NCBI GenBank assembly: GCA_934292725.1
Contig: CAKQXY010000013.1
Location: 1 to 64,000 of the forward strand
Source of the DNA: an uncultured Lachnospiraceae bacterium
GTDB lineage: Bacteria > Bacillota > Clostridia > Lachnospirales > Lachnospiraceae
Direction of reading: 5' to 3'
Length of the DNA: 64,000 nucleotides
The notes under the pieces were generated by a model. That model did no database searches. It was not told where the DNA came from and was given only the letters and a program-made list of their open reading frames with translations. Shown here one piece after another: positions 34,392-44,084 of the stretch. Position numbers and translations under genes: made by a program. The first letter of the stretch is position 1; each line of letters begins with the position of its first letter.

Positions 34392-34889
34392 TTATTTGTT
34401 TTTCTTTCCCTTAGATTCTGTTTTCTCAGCAGTTGTATTCTTTGCGCTCTTATCTTTTTTGAAGCGTGCAAAGAAACCTTTCTTCTTAGGCGGTGCCGGG
34501 ATTGCTCCGCCGCGTACACTCTTAATTTCGGTGATGTAAATACCGCTGACAACGGCCTTGACTTCTTTCTTTACCGGAAGGATTTCATATACCTTCGGGT
34601 CGGCAATAAGAGTCATGATTCTAGGACCAACCTTTGCTTTTACAAAAGGCATCTTCATGCGGCGCATGTACTTTGGGGTCTGCTGCAAAACCATATCCGG
34701 AAGATTTGCATCCTTAAGTTTCATTTTCTTTTTGTCGATAATTAACATGGATAGCGTTTGTTTCATCGCATCCATCTGCTCTTGAGAAACGGCCTGTTTT
34801 CTCTGCATTTTGGAGCCTACAAAATAAAGCACTACCAAAAGCACAAGAATTACGGCAAGAATAATGAGCAAAATTTGCCACCAAGTCAT
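34392..34889 (-). CDS. Conserved membrane-anchored hypothetical protein
   Basis: A 165-residue protein with one N-terminal helix (about 4-25, QILLIILAVILVLLVVLYFV) and a cytoplasmic remainder. The start ATG 34889 has GGAGG 7 bases upstream. The middle part contains KQTLSMLIIDKKKMKLKDA and a basic central helix; the tail is very rich in Lys. I know similar proteins only as uncharacterised Lachnospiraceae proteins. The positive tail could touch nucleic acid or lipid heads, as a guess. It stands alone on the minus strand. Confidence 0.6.
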   Translation of the reverse strand: MTWWQILLIILAVILVLLVVLYFVGSKMQRKQAVSQEQMDAMKQTLSMLIIDKKKMKLKDANLPDMVLQQTPKYMRRMKMPFVKAKVGPRIMTLIADPKVYEILPVKKEVKAVVSGIYITEIKSVRGGAIPAPPKKKGFFARFKKDKSAKNTTAEKTESKGKKNK

Positions 34890-34992
34890 TTGGCTTCCTC
34901 CTATCTGTTCGTTCTGCCTTCTGCAGAACATTATCAGAAATATTATAACATCTTAATAAATAGGTTGCAACACAAATTTGTCTTGAAATAAG

Positions 34993-35021
34993 TTATATTT
35001 AAAGTAACTGCAGAATAAAAT
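34993..35021 (+). promoter_or_regulatory. Candidate sigma-E promoter of spoIID
   Basis: TTATATT, 14-base spacer, AATAAAAT, an imperfect match to the sporulation mother-cell pattern (KMATATT, 14-15 bases, CATACAAT), 40 bases before the spoIID start. Confidence 0.3.
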
Positions 35022-35061
35022 AGATGGGGAAATAGATTTGCTTAGGAAAGGCGGTGCTATA

Positions 35062-35979
35062 ATGAAGGGAAAGATCGTGACATTAGTATTATTATTTTTG
35101 GCATCGCTTTTGTTTCCGTATACGATGACGATTCTATGTTTTGATACTGGTCTTATGTCTTATCAGCCAGAAGATTTATATTGCGTGGTTCTTGAAAATG
35201 AAGAAACAGTTTCAGCAGAACAGTATCTTGTTGGTATTTTAGCGCAGGAGATAGATCCGTCAATGGAGCAGGAGACGTTAAAGGCACAGGCTATTTTAGC
35301 AAGAACGTGGCTGTATCGTGCTATTGGAACAAAAACTTCTGTCTCAGAGAGTGAGCTTGCCATTCATGCGATGACGCTTTCACAGATGAAATCTGTTTGG
35401 AGTGAGGATGAATATTTATATTATGAAAAACTACATGCAGCAGTAGTGGAGACAGCCGGGCAGTGCCTTTATTATGGCAATGAGCTTGCAGCACCGCTTT
35501 TTCATAAGATCAGCGCAGGGATGACACGCTTTGATCAGACAGGAAGCTGCCCGTATCTTGTTGGTGTTGACTGTGTGTATGATGCTGAATCACCGGGATA
35601 TCAGACTGTGAAACAATTTACAAGAGAAGAATTTGCAGGACAGCTTAACAAGATTGATGAGACGAGACAGCTTGCAGCCCCAGTGAATGCAGCGGATGTG
35701 GCGCTGACACTTGATGCACAGGGTTATGTTATGAATTTGCAGGTGTCAGGGATTAGTTTTTCAGCAGAGGAAGCAGCATTGACACTAGGTATTCCGTCAC
35801 TTTGGTTTCGATTAGAAGACTATGCCGATACGATTCGTGTGATCGCAAAGGGAATCGGACATGGATATGGAATGAGCCAATATGGGGCAGACAGGTATGC
35901 AGGGGAGGGACGAGATTATAAATGGATTTTACAGCATTATTTTCAGGGATGTGAGGTAAAGGATAATTCCAGCAGATAA
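35062..35979 (+). CDS. spoIID: Stage II sporulation protein D
   Basis: A 305-residue protein with an N-terminal membrane anchor (about 6-26) and a SpoIID domain outside the membrane. Family marks are VLAQEIDPS-like text near residue 67 (here LAQEIDPSMEQETLKAQAIL, with the candidate catalytic Glu), ARTWLYR, and the closing motif IGHGYGMSQYGADRYAGEG. SpoIID is a lytic transglycosylase that cuts glycan strands during engulfment of the forespore, acting with SpoIIP and SpoIIM. ATG 35062 is preferred over TTG 35038. The next gene is spoIIQ, the usual neighbour. Confidence 0.92.
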   Translation: MKGKIVTLVLLFLASLLFPYTMTILCFDTGLMSYQPEDLYCVVLENEETVSAEQYLVGILAQEIDPSMEQETLKAQAILARTWLYRAIGTKTSVSESELAIHAMTLSQMKSVWSEDEYLYYEKLHAAVVETAGQCLYYGNELAAPLFHKISAGMTRFDQTGSCPYLVGVDCVYDAESPGYQTVKQFTREEFAGQLNKIDETRQLAAPVNAADVALTLDAQGYVMNLQVSGISFSAEEAALTLGIPSLWFRLEDYADTIRVIAKGIGHGYGMSQYGADRYAGEGRDYKWILQHYFQGCEVKDNSSR

Positions 35980-36006
35980 AAGCTTTAAATATTTCTTTGT
36001 TTCTTC

Positions 36007-36035
36007 GTATAACCGCACAAATATTGGCAAGAATA
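36007..36035 (+). promoter_or_regulatory. Candidate sigma-F promoter of spoIIQ
   Basis: GTATA followed after 14 bases by GGCAAGAATA, which meets every fixed position of the forespore -10 pattern GGnnAnAMTR. The spacing is about two bases shorter than usual. It lies 80 bases before the spoIIQ start. Confidence 0.4.
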
Positions 36036-36115
36036 GGACTAAAGGGAGCAGGAAAAAGTTCCTGATCGCCTAATATACATTGTGCAGTTGTAATCGCACA
36101 GAAATGGAGATCATT

Positions 36116-36955
36116 ATGAGAAAGTGGTATGCGTTTTTATCGGGGAAGAAGATGCTTGGCATTGGACTTGGCGCAGTCGTAGCACTTACTGCACTTTTGG
36201 CAGTGAATTTTTATCGTGAGCAAAATGACAGGTATGTGACAACAAACGGGAGTACAGATGAGCTGACGCAGGCAGAACAGGCTAATAAAACACAGTCAGA
36301 TGGGATGCCATCTGAGGCAAATCAGGTGGCAGAGGAGATGAACCATGAGCTTCCAGTTGGAAGTGAAGTTGGAGAGCAGCAGCTCGCAGAGCAGTCAGGG
36401 GAAAGCAAAGAGCTTGCCGCAAATGATGCGTCTGGACAGAATGCAAATCAGGATAGCAGCCAGAATACAGAACAGGCAGCATCAGATGAAGTGGCAGAGG
36501 TTGCAGGTCATACAAGCCTTGTATCCATGAATTTAAATTTTGACGCATCAAAGAAGCTTCAGTGGCCGGTCGCAGGAAGAGAGCTTATCAAGTCTTTTTC
36601 AATGGACGGACTTGTATATTATCCAACATTAGAGGAATATAAGGTGTGCCCGGCAATTATGGTACAGGCAAAACCAGGGGATGCCGTTTTAGCGCCAGCA
36701 GACGGTGTTGTCTCAAAAATTGCGGCTAATGAAGAAATTGGAACGTATCTTTGCGTAACGCTTGGCGATGAATATCAGGCAATTATCGGAAATATGGACA
36801 ATGTTTCAGTGGCAGAGGGTGATTATGTATTAAAGGGAACTGTGCTTGGCGGACTGGCAGAGCCGACTAAATATTATGTCACAGAAGGACCGAATTTATA
36901 TTTTGAACTGCAAAAAAATGGAGAGCCGGTTGATCCGCTCGATTATCTTGAGTGA
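36116..36955 (+). CDS. spoIIQ: SpoIIQ-like LytM/M23-fold protein lacking metal ligands
   Basis: A 279-residue protein: membrane anchor at about 11-33, a Glu/Ser/Gln/Ala-rich linker (about 45-140) and a LytM/M23 domain (about 150-279). In active M23 enzymes the zinc is held by H-x-x-x-D and H-x-H. Here the first site reads CPAIMVQA and the last LYFEL, so these ligands are replaced. That makes it a structural LytM protein, as for the degenerate SpoIIQ forms. SpoIIQ sits in the forespore membrane and zips with SpoIIIAH to join the two cells. Position after spoIID supports the name. ATG 36116 has GGAG upstream. Confidence 0.85.
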   Translation: MRKWYAFLSGKKMLGIGLGAVVALTALLAVNFYREQNDRYVTTNGSTDELTQAEQANKTQSDGMPSEANQVAEEMNHELPVGSEVGEQQLAEQSGESKELAANDASGQNANQDSSQNTEQAASDEVAEVAGHTSLVSMNLNFDASKKLQWPVAGRELIKSFSMDGLVYYPTLEEYKVCPAIMVQAKPGDAVLAPADGVVSKIAANEEIGTYLCVTLGDEYQAIIGNMDNVSVAEGDYVLKGTVLGGLAEPTKYYVTEGPNLYFELQKNGEPVDPLDYLE

Positions 36956-37046
36956 CAGAACTTTGATACCATATTGCAGGCAAGCTTGCACCGGCTTTGA
37001 CTTTCTGTCTTTTTGACCCGGGTATCTTCAAAGCAAACTATGAAAA

Positions 37047-37073
37047 AACGCGCAGAACTGAAATCTGCGCGTT
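37047..37073 (-). terminator. Terminator of the CYTH gene
   Basis: Stem AACGCGCAGA/TCTGCGCGTT with a seven-base loop; on the minus strand it is followed by a T-run (A-run at 37043-37048 on the plus strand). Confidence 0.75.
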
Positions 37074-37106
37074 AAAATTATGGCAGCGATATAAAGCCGC
37101 ATCTAA

Positions 37107-37559
37107 TTACGGCCGAATGCCCTTTGACATGTTGCTGTTGTGGTAGCGAGGGTCAAGGGTCACATCCTCGCCAAACCACTTTGGAGGAATAAAGCTTCTG
37201 GCAGCAGATTCATCAGGAAACTCAACCTCAACGAGCAGTACACCGTTTAAAGCACCGTCAAAAATATCTAGCTCGGCAGTCAGATCGTTACCAATCGGGA
37301 TGCGGTAGCGTGTCTTTGAAATTACAGTGCCGTCAGCTTTTACAATAAGATGCTCATAGGCATCTTTTGTAAGCGGCAGGTTATACTCCTCACGAACCAT
37401 CATGCCAACGCCTTTATAGGTCATATAATAAGAATCACCGTCTCTTCGCACGCGCACGACAGGGGCAGTACACAGATATCCCTGTTCTATGCGTGTGTGT
37501 GGATACGATTCAAGATTGTCAGGAAGCTTAGTTGGGACAAATTTACGTTCAATTTCCAT
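37107..37559 (-). CDS. CYTH-domain protein
   Basis: A 150-residue CYTH domain protein (the fold of class IV adenylate cyclase and triphosphate tunnel enzymes). The defining E-x-E-x-K is at the N-terminus: MEIERKFVPTKLP. Further basic and acidic pairs of the tunnel follow: RIEQGYL, VRVRRDGDSYYMTYKG, EYNLPLT, KTRYRIP, ELDIFDG and VEVEFPDE. Bacterial members mostly hydrolyse triphosphate or thiamine triphosphate; which one applies here is open. ATG 37559 is chosen because the motif starts there; the ribosome site is weak. It is monocistronic. Confidence 0.88.
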   Translation of the reverse strand: MEIERKFVPTKLPDNLESYPHTRIEQGYLCTAPVVRVRRDGDSYYMTYKGVGMMVREEYNLPLTKDAYEHLIVKADGTVISKTRYRIPIGNDLTAELDIFDGALNGVLLVEVEFPDESAARSFIPPKWFGEDVTLDPRYHNSNMSKGIRP

Positions 37560-37658
37560 AATAAATACCAGACCTTTCAATTGTTTATTGAAGTTCACGA
37601 GAAAAGTTTACGAACCGTGAACACTTATAATGATTTTCAGAAATCAGTATATCCCATG

Positions 37659-37687
37659 TTGACAGATTCATCAAGATTTTTTATACT
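37659..37687 (+). promoter_or_regulatory. Promoter of the DJ-1/PfpI gene
   Basis: Consensus TTGACA, 17-base spacer, TATACT, 31 bases before the start at 37718. Confidence 0.8.
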
Positions 37688-37717
37688 GAGGTCAAAAAAG
37701 AAAGGCAGGAAAAAAAT

Positions 37718-38260
37718 ATGGTTTACGCATTTATGGCAGATGGCTGTGAAGAGGTTGAGGCATTGGCAGTGATTGATCTTCTTAGAAGAGCAGGAGAAGA
37801 GGTAGAGCTTGTTTCCATACATAATAAAGATATGACACAGGGCTCTCATGGAATTGGAATTAAAAATGATGTCATGCTAAAAGATATTTTTGTTGATGCA
37901 GCAGATACTTTATTTTTGCCGGGCGGCGGTGTTGGAACTAAGAACTTAAAAGCGTGCGAAGAGCTTTCTAAGCTGCTTGTTTCACATAATGCAAAGGGCG
38001 GACGTATTGCAGCTATCTGTGCAGCACCGAGCGCACTTGGCATTTTAGGAATTTTGGAAGGAAAGAATGCAACATGCTATCCAGGCTTTGAAGACCAGTT
38101 AAAGGGAGCTGAGTTTAAGGCCGTTCCAGTTGTTACCGATGGAAATATTACAACAAGCCGCGGCATGGGCACATCCATATTGCTTGGACTTGAGTTAGTA
38201 AAGCTGTTAAAAGATGAGGAAACATCAAAGAAGCTTGCAGAAGCAATTATGATGCCGTAA
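37718..38260 (+). CDS. DJ-1/PfpI family protein
   Basis: A 180-residue single-domain protein of the DJ-1/ThiJ/PfpI family, YajL-like branch. The nucleophile cysteine is in AAICAAPSALGILG (about residue 101), with the partner Glu in DGCEEVEALAVIDLL (about 13). The ends GKNATCYPGFEDQL and ITTSRGMGTS are typical. Proposed roles for this branch are protein repair of glyoxal damage and oxidative stress response, still debated. It has its own promoter and sits before tig. Confidence 0.9.
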   Translation: MVYAFMADGCEEVEALAVIDLLRRAGEEVELVSIHNKDMTQGSHGIGIKNDVMLKDIFVDAADTLFLPGGGVGTKNLKACEELSKLLVSHNAKGGRIAAICAAPSALGILGILEGKNATCYPGFEDQLKGAEFKAVPVVTDGNITTSRGMGTSILLGLELVKLLKDEETSKKLAEAIMMP

Positions 38261-38267
38261 TTATTGC

Positions 38268-38296
38268 TTGCAATTTTGCGGCTTGTGTTGTATAAT
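38268..38296 (+). promoter_or_regulatory. Promoter of tig
   Basis: TTGCAA, 17-base spacer, consensus TATAAT, about 94 bases before the tig start. It begins the tig-clpP-clpX-lon-engB block. Confidence 0.7.
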
Positions 38297-38389
38297 CGTA
38301 TATTGCAGACATATGACTAAAATAGATAGTAGTTAGATGTGGCAAGCGTCATATGATAAGGACGAAAGTTTTTTTAGGAGGAACCAGTA

Positions 38390-39670
38390 ATGAGTGTACA
38401 GGTAGAAAATCTGGAAAAGAGCATGGCAAAGCTGACAATTGAAGTCAGCGCTGAGCAGTTTGAGGCAGCCATGCAGAAAGCATATATCAAGAACAAGGGC
38501 AGAATTCAGCTGCCTGGTTTCCGCAAGGGCAAGGCACCTCGTGCTATGATCGAAAAGATGTACGGCGCAGGTATCTTCTATGAGGACGCGGCAAATGAGA
38601 TTATTCCGGAAGCTTACGAAGAGGCAGCAAAGGAGAGTGGTTTAGTAATCACTTCCCAGCCAGAGATCGATGTAACACAGATCGAGAAGGGCAAGTCCTT
38701 CATTTTTACTGCAACTGTAGCAGTTAAGCCGGAAGTAACTCTTGGCGAGTATAAGGGTCTTGAGTATGAGGCACAGCCAGTAGAAGTTACCGACGAAGAG
38801 GTTGAGGAAGAGCTGAAGAAGGTTCAGAATCAGCAGGCAAGAACTGTAACTGTAGAGGATCGTCCGGTAGCTGACGGTGACATCGTTACCATCGACTATG
38901 AGGGATTTGTTGACGGAACTGCATTTGCAGGCGGCAAGGGTACTGATTATGATCTGACCATCGGTTCTCACAGCTTCATCGATACTTTCGAGGAGCAGTT
39001 AGTTGGCAAGAATGCTGGCGAGGAGACTGAGGTTAACGTTACATTCCCAGAGCAGTATCATGAGGCTAGCCTGGCAGGAAAGCCGGCTACATTTAAGGTA
39101 ACTGTTAAGGCAATCAAGGCTAAGGAGCTGCCAGAGCTTGATGATGAGTTCGCAAGCGAGGTTTCCGATTTCGAGACTCTTGACGAGTACAAGGCTGATT
39201 TAAAGGCTAAGGCTTTAGAGCGCAAGGAGAAGGAAGCTAAGACTGCAAAGCAGAACGCTTTAGTAGACAAGGCTGTTGAGAATGCATCCATGGAGATCGC
39301 AGACGCTATGATCACTTCTCAGGCACGCAACATGGCAAATGATTTCGCACAGAGACTGCAGATGCAGGGCATGACTGTTGATCAGTATCTTCAGTACACT
39401 GGTCTGACAAGAGAGGCTCTTGTTGATCAGATGAAGCCGCAGGCTGAGACTCGTATCAAGAATCGTCTTGTTCTTGAGGCAGTTGCTAAGGCTGAGAACA
39501 TTGAAGTTTCTGACGAAGAGGTTGAGGCTGAGATGCAGAAGATGGCAGACGCATACAAGATGGAGCTTGACAAGGTTAAGGAGTATCTTGGTGAGGCTGG
39601 CAAGGATAGCTTAAAGGATGATCTGGCTGTACAGAAGGCAGTTGATCTGATCGTAGACAGCGCAAAATAA
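38390..39670 (+). CDS. tig: Trigger factor
   Basis: A 426-residue ribosome-bound chaperone with prolyl isomerase activity. The N-terminal ribosome-binding part has the signature LPGFRKGKAPRAMIEK (about 44-59). The FKBP-type domain spans about 155-245 (DGDIVTIDYEGFVDG). The C-terminal arms are helical and rich in Glu, Lys, Gln and Met (about 250-426). The length is standard. AGGAGG is 7 bases before the ATG. It opens the tig-clpP-clpX-lon order typical of Firmicutes. Confidence 0.97.
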   Translation: MSVQVENLEKSMAKLTIEVSAEQFEAAMQKAYIKNKGRIQLPGFRKGKAPRAMIEKMYGAGIFYEDAANEIIPEAYEEAAKESGLVITSQPEIDVTQIEKGKSFIFTATVAVKPEVTLGEYKGLEYEAQPVEVTDEEVEEELKKVQNQQARTVTVEDRPVADGDIVTIDYEGFVDGTAFAGGKGTDYDLTIGSHSFIDTFEEQLVGKNAGEETEVNVTFPEQYHEASLAGKPATFKVTVKAIKAKELPELDDEFASEVSDFETLDEYKADLKAKALERKEKEAKTAKQNALVDKAVENASMEIADAMITSQARNMANDFAQRLQMQGMTVDQYLQYTGLTREALVDQMKPQAETRIKNRLVLEAVAKAENIEVSDEEVEAEMQKMADAYKMELDKVKEYLGEAGKDSLKDDLAVQKAVDLIVDSAK

Positions 39671-39698
39671 AAAATAACTAGAACTATAAATAAATAGA

Positions 39699-39725
39699 GG
39701 CAGCGGCAAAAAGCCGCTGTCTTTT
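39699..39725 (+). terminator. Attenuator between tig and clpP
   Basis: Nine-pair stem GGCAGCGGC/GCCGCTGTC with AAAAA loop, followed by only four T. This likely lowers clpP-clpX transcription relative to tig. Confidence 0.65.
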
Positions 39726-39746
39726 GGAAAGGATATGGTGACATAT

Positions 39747-40328
39747 ATGGCATTAGTACCTTATGTGGTGGAGCAGACAAACCGCGGAGAGCGTTCTTAT
39801 GACATTTATTCCCGTCTTCTCAAAGAGAGAATTATTTTCTTGGGCGAGGAAGTGAATAATGTAACAGCAAACCTGATCGTGGCACAGCTGCTGTTTTTGG
39901 AGTCTGAGGATCCAAACAAGGATATCAGCTTTTACATCAACAGCCCTGGTGGTTCCATCAGCGATGGTATGGCAATTTACGATACGATGAAGTACATCAA
40001 GTGTGATGTATCTACAATCTGCATCGGTATGGCAGCCAGCATGGGCGCATTCCTTTTATCAGGAGGAACCAAAGGCAAGCGTTATGCGCTTCCTAATGCG
40101 GAGATTATGATTCATCAGCCGTCCGGTGGTTCCCAGGGTCAGGCAACTGATATGAAGATCGTTGCTGAACATATTCTGAAAACAAAGGCACGCATGAACA
40201 GACTTATGGCAGAGCATACAGGCCAGCCAGTTGAGAAGGTTGAGGCAGATACCGAGAGAGATAACTGGATGACAGCTGAAGAAGCAAAAGAATATGGCTT
40301 GATTGATGAGATTATCACGAATCATTGA
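39747..40328 (+). CDS. clpP: ATP-dependent Clp protease proteolytic subunit
   Basis: A 193-residue serine peptidase. The family start is [20 protein letters not shown]. The catalytic Ser is in [11 protein letters not shown] (about 97), His in IMIHQPSGG (about 122) and Asp near TERDNWM (about 171). Two ATG codons compete: 39735 is very close to GGAAAGG, while 39747 matches the start of homologues and has GGTGA before it. ClpP forms the 14-subunit chamber that works with ClpX, encoded next. Confidence 0.97.
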   Translation: MALVPYVVEQTNRGERSYDIYSRLLKERIIFLGEEVNNVTANLIVAQLLFLESEDPNKDISFYINSPGGSISDGMAIYDTMKYIKCDVSTICIGMAASMGAFLLSGGTKGKRYALPNAEIMIHQPSGGSQGQATDMKIVAEHILKTKARMNRLMAEHTGQPVEKVEADTERDNWMTAEEAKEYGLIDEIITNH

Positions 40329-40347
40329 TGATTAAAGGGGATTGACT

Positions 40348-41652
40348 ATGGCAACAAGATCAGAGGATTTACGCTGCTCTTTCTGTGGAAAGTCGCAGAG
40401 ACAGGTGCGCAAGCTGATTGCGGGATTAAACGGAAGTTACATCTGCGATGAGTGTACTGAGATTTGCTACGAAATTCTTCAGGAAGAAGAAAATGGCGAG
40501 GAAGAAGCAGGCGGATATAATCCAGGAGACATTAACCTGTTAAAACCAAAGCAGATCATGGAGCATCTCAACCAATACGTAATTGGACAGGATGAGGCAA
40601 AAAAAGCACTGGCAGTAGCTGTGTACAACCATTATAAGCGCATTACCCACATTGAAGAGAGCAGTGACGTTGAGATTCAAAAGAGTAATATTCTCATGCT
40701 TGGTCCGACTGGTTCAGGAAAGACTTACATGGCACAGTCGTTGGCGAAGTTACTCAATGTTCCGTTTGCAATTGCAGATGCAACTTCCCTGACAGAGGCT
40801 GGTTATGTGGGCGAAGATGTTGAAAACATCCTGTTAAAGCTAATTCAGGCAGCCGATTATAACATCGAGCGTGCAGAATACGGTATCATTTATATTGATG
40901 AGATTGATAAGATCACGAAGAAGTCTGAGAATGTATCTATTACCAGAGACGTTTCTGGTGAAGGTGTTCAGCAGGCATTATTAAAGATTTTAGAGGGAAC
41001 CGTAGCAAGCGTTCCGCCGCAGGGTGGAAGAAAGCATCCGCATCAGGAGCTTTTACAGATTGATACCACCAACATTTTATTTATCTGCGGAGGTGCATTT
41101 GACGGTCTTGAAAAGATCGTAGAGAGCCGCCTTGGAAGCGGATCAATTGGATTTGGCGCTGAGATTATTGGAAAAGATGAGCGCAGCATCAGTGAATTGT
41201 TTGCGCAGGTGCTTCCAGAAGATTTGGTAAAGTTTGGACTTATACCAGAGTTTATCGGACGTCTTCCTGTTATGGTATCACTTGAGCAGCTTGATGAGGC
41301 AGCTCTTGTAAAGATTCTTACAGAGCCGAAAAATGCGATTACAAAGCAGTACACGAAGCTGTTTGATATTGATGGTGTAAAGCTCACCTTTACAGAGGAT
41401 GCAGTCAAAGCAGTTGCGAAGAAGGCACAGGAAAGAAAGACTGGTGCAAGAGGCTTACGCGCAATTCTTGAGTCCGTCATGATGGATACCATGTACGAGC
41501 TGCCTTCAGATGATACAGTAGGAGAATGTATCATCACTGAGCAGACAGTAGAGGGAACAGAAAAGCCGCAGATCGTGCGCCGCGATATTGAGGTTGTAAA
41601 GCGGGAAGAAAGAGCCCGCAGATTCCTGAATAAATCCGGGGAGACTGCTTGA
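40348..41652 (+). CDS. clpX: ATP-dependent Clp protease ATP-binding subunit ClpX
   Basis: A 434-residue AAA+ unfoldase. The N-terminal zinc domain has CSFC and CDEC pairs (about 10-35). Walker A is [12 protein letters not shown], Walker [10 protein letters not shown], sensor [10 protein letters not shown]. The IGF-type loop that docks on ClpP is GSIGFGAEI. It starts at ATG 40348 with AAAGGGG upstream, 19 bases after clpP. It delivers tagged substrates to ClpP. Confidence 0.97.
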   Translation: MATRSEDLRCSFCGKSQRQVRKLIAGLNGSYICDECTEICYEILQEEENGEEEAGGYNPGDINLLKPKQIMEHLNQYVIGQDEAKKALAVAVYNHYKRITHIEESSDVEIQKSNILMLGPTGSGKTYMAQSLAKLLNVPFAIADATSLTEAGYVGEDVENILLKLIQAADYNIERAEYGIIYIDEIDKITKKSENVSITRDVSGEGVQQALLKILEGTVASVPPQGGRKHPHQELLQIDTTNILFICGGAFDGLEKIVESRLGSGSIGFGAEIIGKDERSISELFAQVLPEDLVKFGLIPEFIGRLPVMVSLEQLDEAALVKILTEPKNAITKQYTKLFDIDGVKLTFTEDAVKAVAKKAQERKTGARGLRAILESVMMDTMYELPSDDTVGECIITEQTVEGTEKPQIVRRDIEVVKREERARRFLNKSGETA

Positions 41653-41690
41653 CAGTCTCCCCCTTTCTATTTTTATAAGGGAGAAAAACA

Positions 41691-44084
41691 GTGCAAAATA
41701 CATTAATTACAATCGCTCTGCGTGGAATCACTGTATTGCCGCGTATGAGGATTTATCTGGATATGAACAGGCCGATGTCGATTGCAGCGGCGACCAATGC
41801 ACAGAAGACAAATCAGAATGTATTTCTGGTTGCACAGAAGGATCCAAGTGTGGAAAATCCGGGGCAGGAGCAGCTAGAGCAATTTGGTGTCATTGCTCAG
41901 GTAAAACAAATTATTAAGGGACCTGAAGACAGCTTCCGTGTGCTGGTCACAGGTCTGCAGTCGGCAAAGTTAGAATCAATTGAGGAATATGTGCCAAATT
42001 TGATTGCAAGGGTGACTGTCTTTGAGTCGAAAAAAAGCGATGAACAAGAAATACTGGCAGATGATTTAGACAAAGAGGATCAGGAAAAAGAAATTGAGGA
42101 AGAGGCTAAAATTCGTGTACTCAAGGATCTGATTGAACAATACTGCCGTGTTCAGCCAAAGGCCAGCAGGGAATTGGCCAATTTATTGCTGCAGCACATG
42201 GATATCGGAGGTTTTTGCGCACTTATAGCATGTAATTTGCCTATGAAGCAGCAGGAACGTCAGAAATATCTGGCCGCATATCCGGATGAGGAAAAACGCT
42301 ACGAATTTATTTTGGAGTGGCTAAGCAACGAAACGCTTGTAGAGCGATTTCGCGCGGAATATCAGAGCAAGGTGAAAAATGCGCTTGATAAGCAGCAGCG
42401 TGACTATATTTTGCGTGAACAAATGCGCCTTATTCGAAAGGAACTTGGTGAGGGAGCAGAATCTGCGGCAGACCGTTATGAAAGACAGCTAAAAGAGCTT
42501 AAAGCACCAGAAGAAGTAAAAAAACAGCTTGAAAAAGAAATCAAGCGTCTGCGCAGTAATCCTATGGATGGTCCAGAAAGCAAGGTTAGTCAGAATTACA
42601 TTGAGACATTGCTTGAGATGCCATGGGAGGAGCGCACAAAAGAGCATATCTCAATACGTGCAGCAAGAGAGGAACTTGATAAGGATCATTATGGCCTTGA
42701 AAAGGTAAAGGAGCAGGTGTTAGAATTTCTTGCTGTCAGACAGCTGCAGATGAATGCGCAGGAGGCTGATAAAGAGCAGGAAAAAACACAGCCGCGAAAA
42801 GGCGGTCGTATTCTTTGTCTTGTAGGACCTCCAGGAACAGGAAAAACATCAATTGCCCGCTCCATTGCTTCTGCATTAAACCGCAAGTATGTGCGTATCA
42901 GTCTTGGCGGTGTGCATGATGAGGCTGAGATTCGAGGCCATAGACGAACATATGTCGCAGCGATGCCGGGACGTATTGCGCAGGCCATCAAAAAGGCAGG
43001 TGTTATAAATCCTCTGATGCTTCTTGATGAGCTTGATAAAATGGGAAGCGACAGTTTACATGGAGATGTATCATCTGCGATGTTAGAAGTACTTGACCCA
43101 GAACAGAACGCAACATTTACAGATCACTATCTTGAGGTACCGCTTGATCTTTCAGATGTGTTATTTGTCGCAACAGCAAATAATTTACAGACAGTTCCGC
43201 AGCCATTACTTGATCGTATGGAGATCATAGAGGTCAGCAGCTATACTGAAAAAGAAAAATATCAGATTGCCAGCCGTTTTCTGCTCCCAAAACAGATTAA
43301 AGAGGCAGCACTGCCAGAAGATCTTTTAAGAGTGGATCAGAGTGCACTTGAAAAGGTGATAAGCGGCTATACAAAAGAGGCTGGTGTTCGTGGACTTGAA
43401 AGACAGCTTGCTATTATTTGCCGCAAGGCTGCTCTAAAATATCTTGAGGAAAACTGCGAACAAATTGAAATCACACCAGACAATTTGTCCGATTATTTAG
43501 GCAGAGAGCGTTTCCACAAAGAAGAAATAGCAGCAAAGGGTGAGCCGGGAATTGTAAGAGGTTTGGCATGGACAAGCGTAGGTGGTGTAACTTTAGAAGT
43601 TGAAGTAAATGTAACACCTGGTAAGGGACAGATGAAGCTGACAGGAAAGCTTGGTGATGTCATGAAGGAGTCAGCACAGGCAGCGCTTAGCTGTGTACAG
43701 AGTGTGGCAGGTGAGTATGGTATTGAAAGTGATTGGTTTGAAACACATGATATACATATTCATATTCCGGAGGGTGCAGTGCCAAAGGATGGTCCGAGTG
43801 CCGGAATTACAATGGCAACGGCAATTCTTTCTGCAGTAACAAACCGTGCAGTGCGGCCAGATGTAGCAATGACAGGTGAGATTACGCTTCGCGGCCGTGT
43901 ACTTGCAATTGGCGGCTTAAAGGAAAAACTTCTCGCAGCGAAGGCAGCAGGTGTATCGCTTGTATTTGTGCCGGCTGATAACCGTGCTGACTATGAGGAG
44001 TTGACGGACGAAGTAACAACAGGGCTGTGCGTACGCTTTGTAACGCATATGCGCGAAGTTGTAAAGGAGGTTTTTGAAGCATGA
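41691..44084 (+). CDS. lon: ATP-dependent protease La (Lon)
   Basis: A 797-residue protease starting at GTG 41691 behind GGGAG. Order: N-terminal substrate domain (about 1-200), coiled coil, AAA+ module with Walker [10 protein letters not shown] and Walker [12 protein letters not shown], and the serine-lysine protease domain. The catalytic Ser is in [12 protein letters not shown] (about 704); the partner Lys is in [11 protein letters not shown] (about 747). The length is as usual for Lon. It degrades damaged and regulatory proteins. Its end overlaps engB (ATGA). Confidence 0.97.
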   Translation: MQNTLITIALRGITVLPRMRIYLDMNRPMSIAAATNAQKTNQNVFLVAQKDPSVENPGQEQLEQFGVIAQVKQIIKGPEDSFRVLVTGLQSAKLESIEEYVPNLIARVTVFESKKSDEQEILADDLDKEDQEKEIEEEAKIRVLKDLIEQYCRVQPKASRELANLLLQHMDIGGFCALIACNLPMKQQERQKYLAAYPDEEKRYEFILEWLSNETLVERFRAEYQSKVKNALDKQQRDYILREQMRLIRKELGEGAESAADRYERQLKELKAPEEVKKQLEKEIKRLRSNPMDGPESKVSQNYIETLLEMPWEERTKEHISIRAAREELDKDHYGLEKVKEQVLEFLAVRQLQMNAQEADKEQEKTQPRKGGRILCLVGPPGTGKTSIARSIASALNRKYVRISLGGVHDEAEIRGHRRTYVAAMPGRIAQAIKKAGVINPLMLLDELDKMGSDSLHGDVSSAMLEVLDPEQNATFTDHYLEVPLDLSDVLFVATANNLQTVPQPLLDRMEIIEVSSYTEKEKYQIASRFLLPKQIKEAALPEDLLRVDQSALEKVISGYTKEAGVRGLERQLAIICRKAALKYLEENCEQIEITPDNLSDYLGRERFHKEEIAAKGEPGIVRGLAWTSVGGVTLEVEVNVTPGKGQMKLTGKLGDVMKESAQAALSCVQSVAGEYGIESDWFETHDIHIHIPEGAVPKDGPSAGITMATAILSAVTNRAVRPDVAMTGEITLRGRVLAIGGLKEKLLAAKAAGVSLVFVPADNRADYEELTDEVTTGLCVRFVTHMREVVKEVFEA

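Noticed and set aside
36956..37020. Possible plus-strand terminator (ACAGAA ... TTCTGT then TTTTT)
   Set aside because: Arms are only six to seven bases with a very long loop; too weak to list as a feature.
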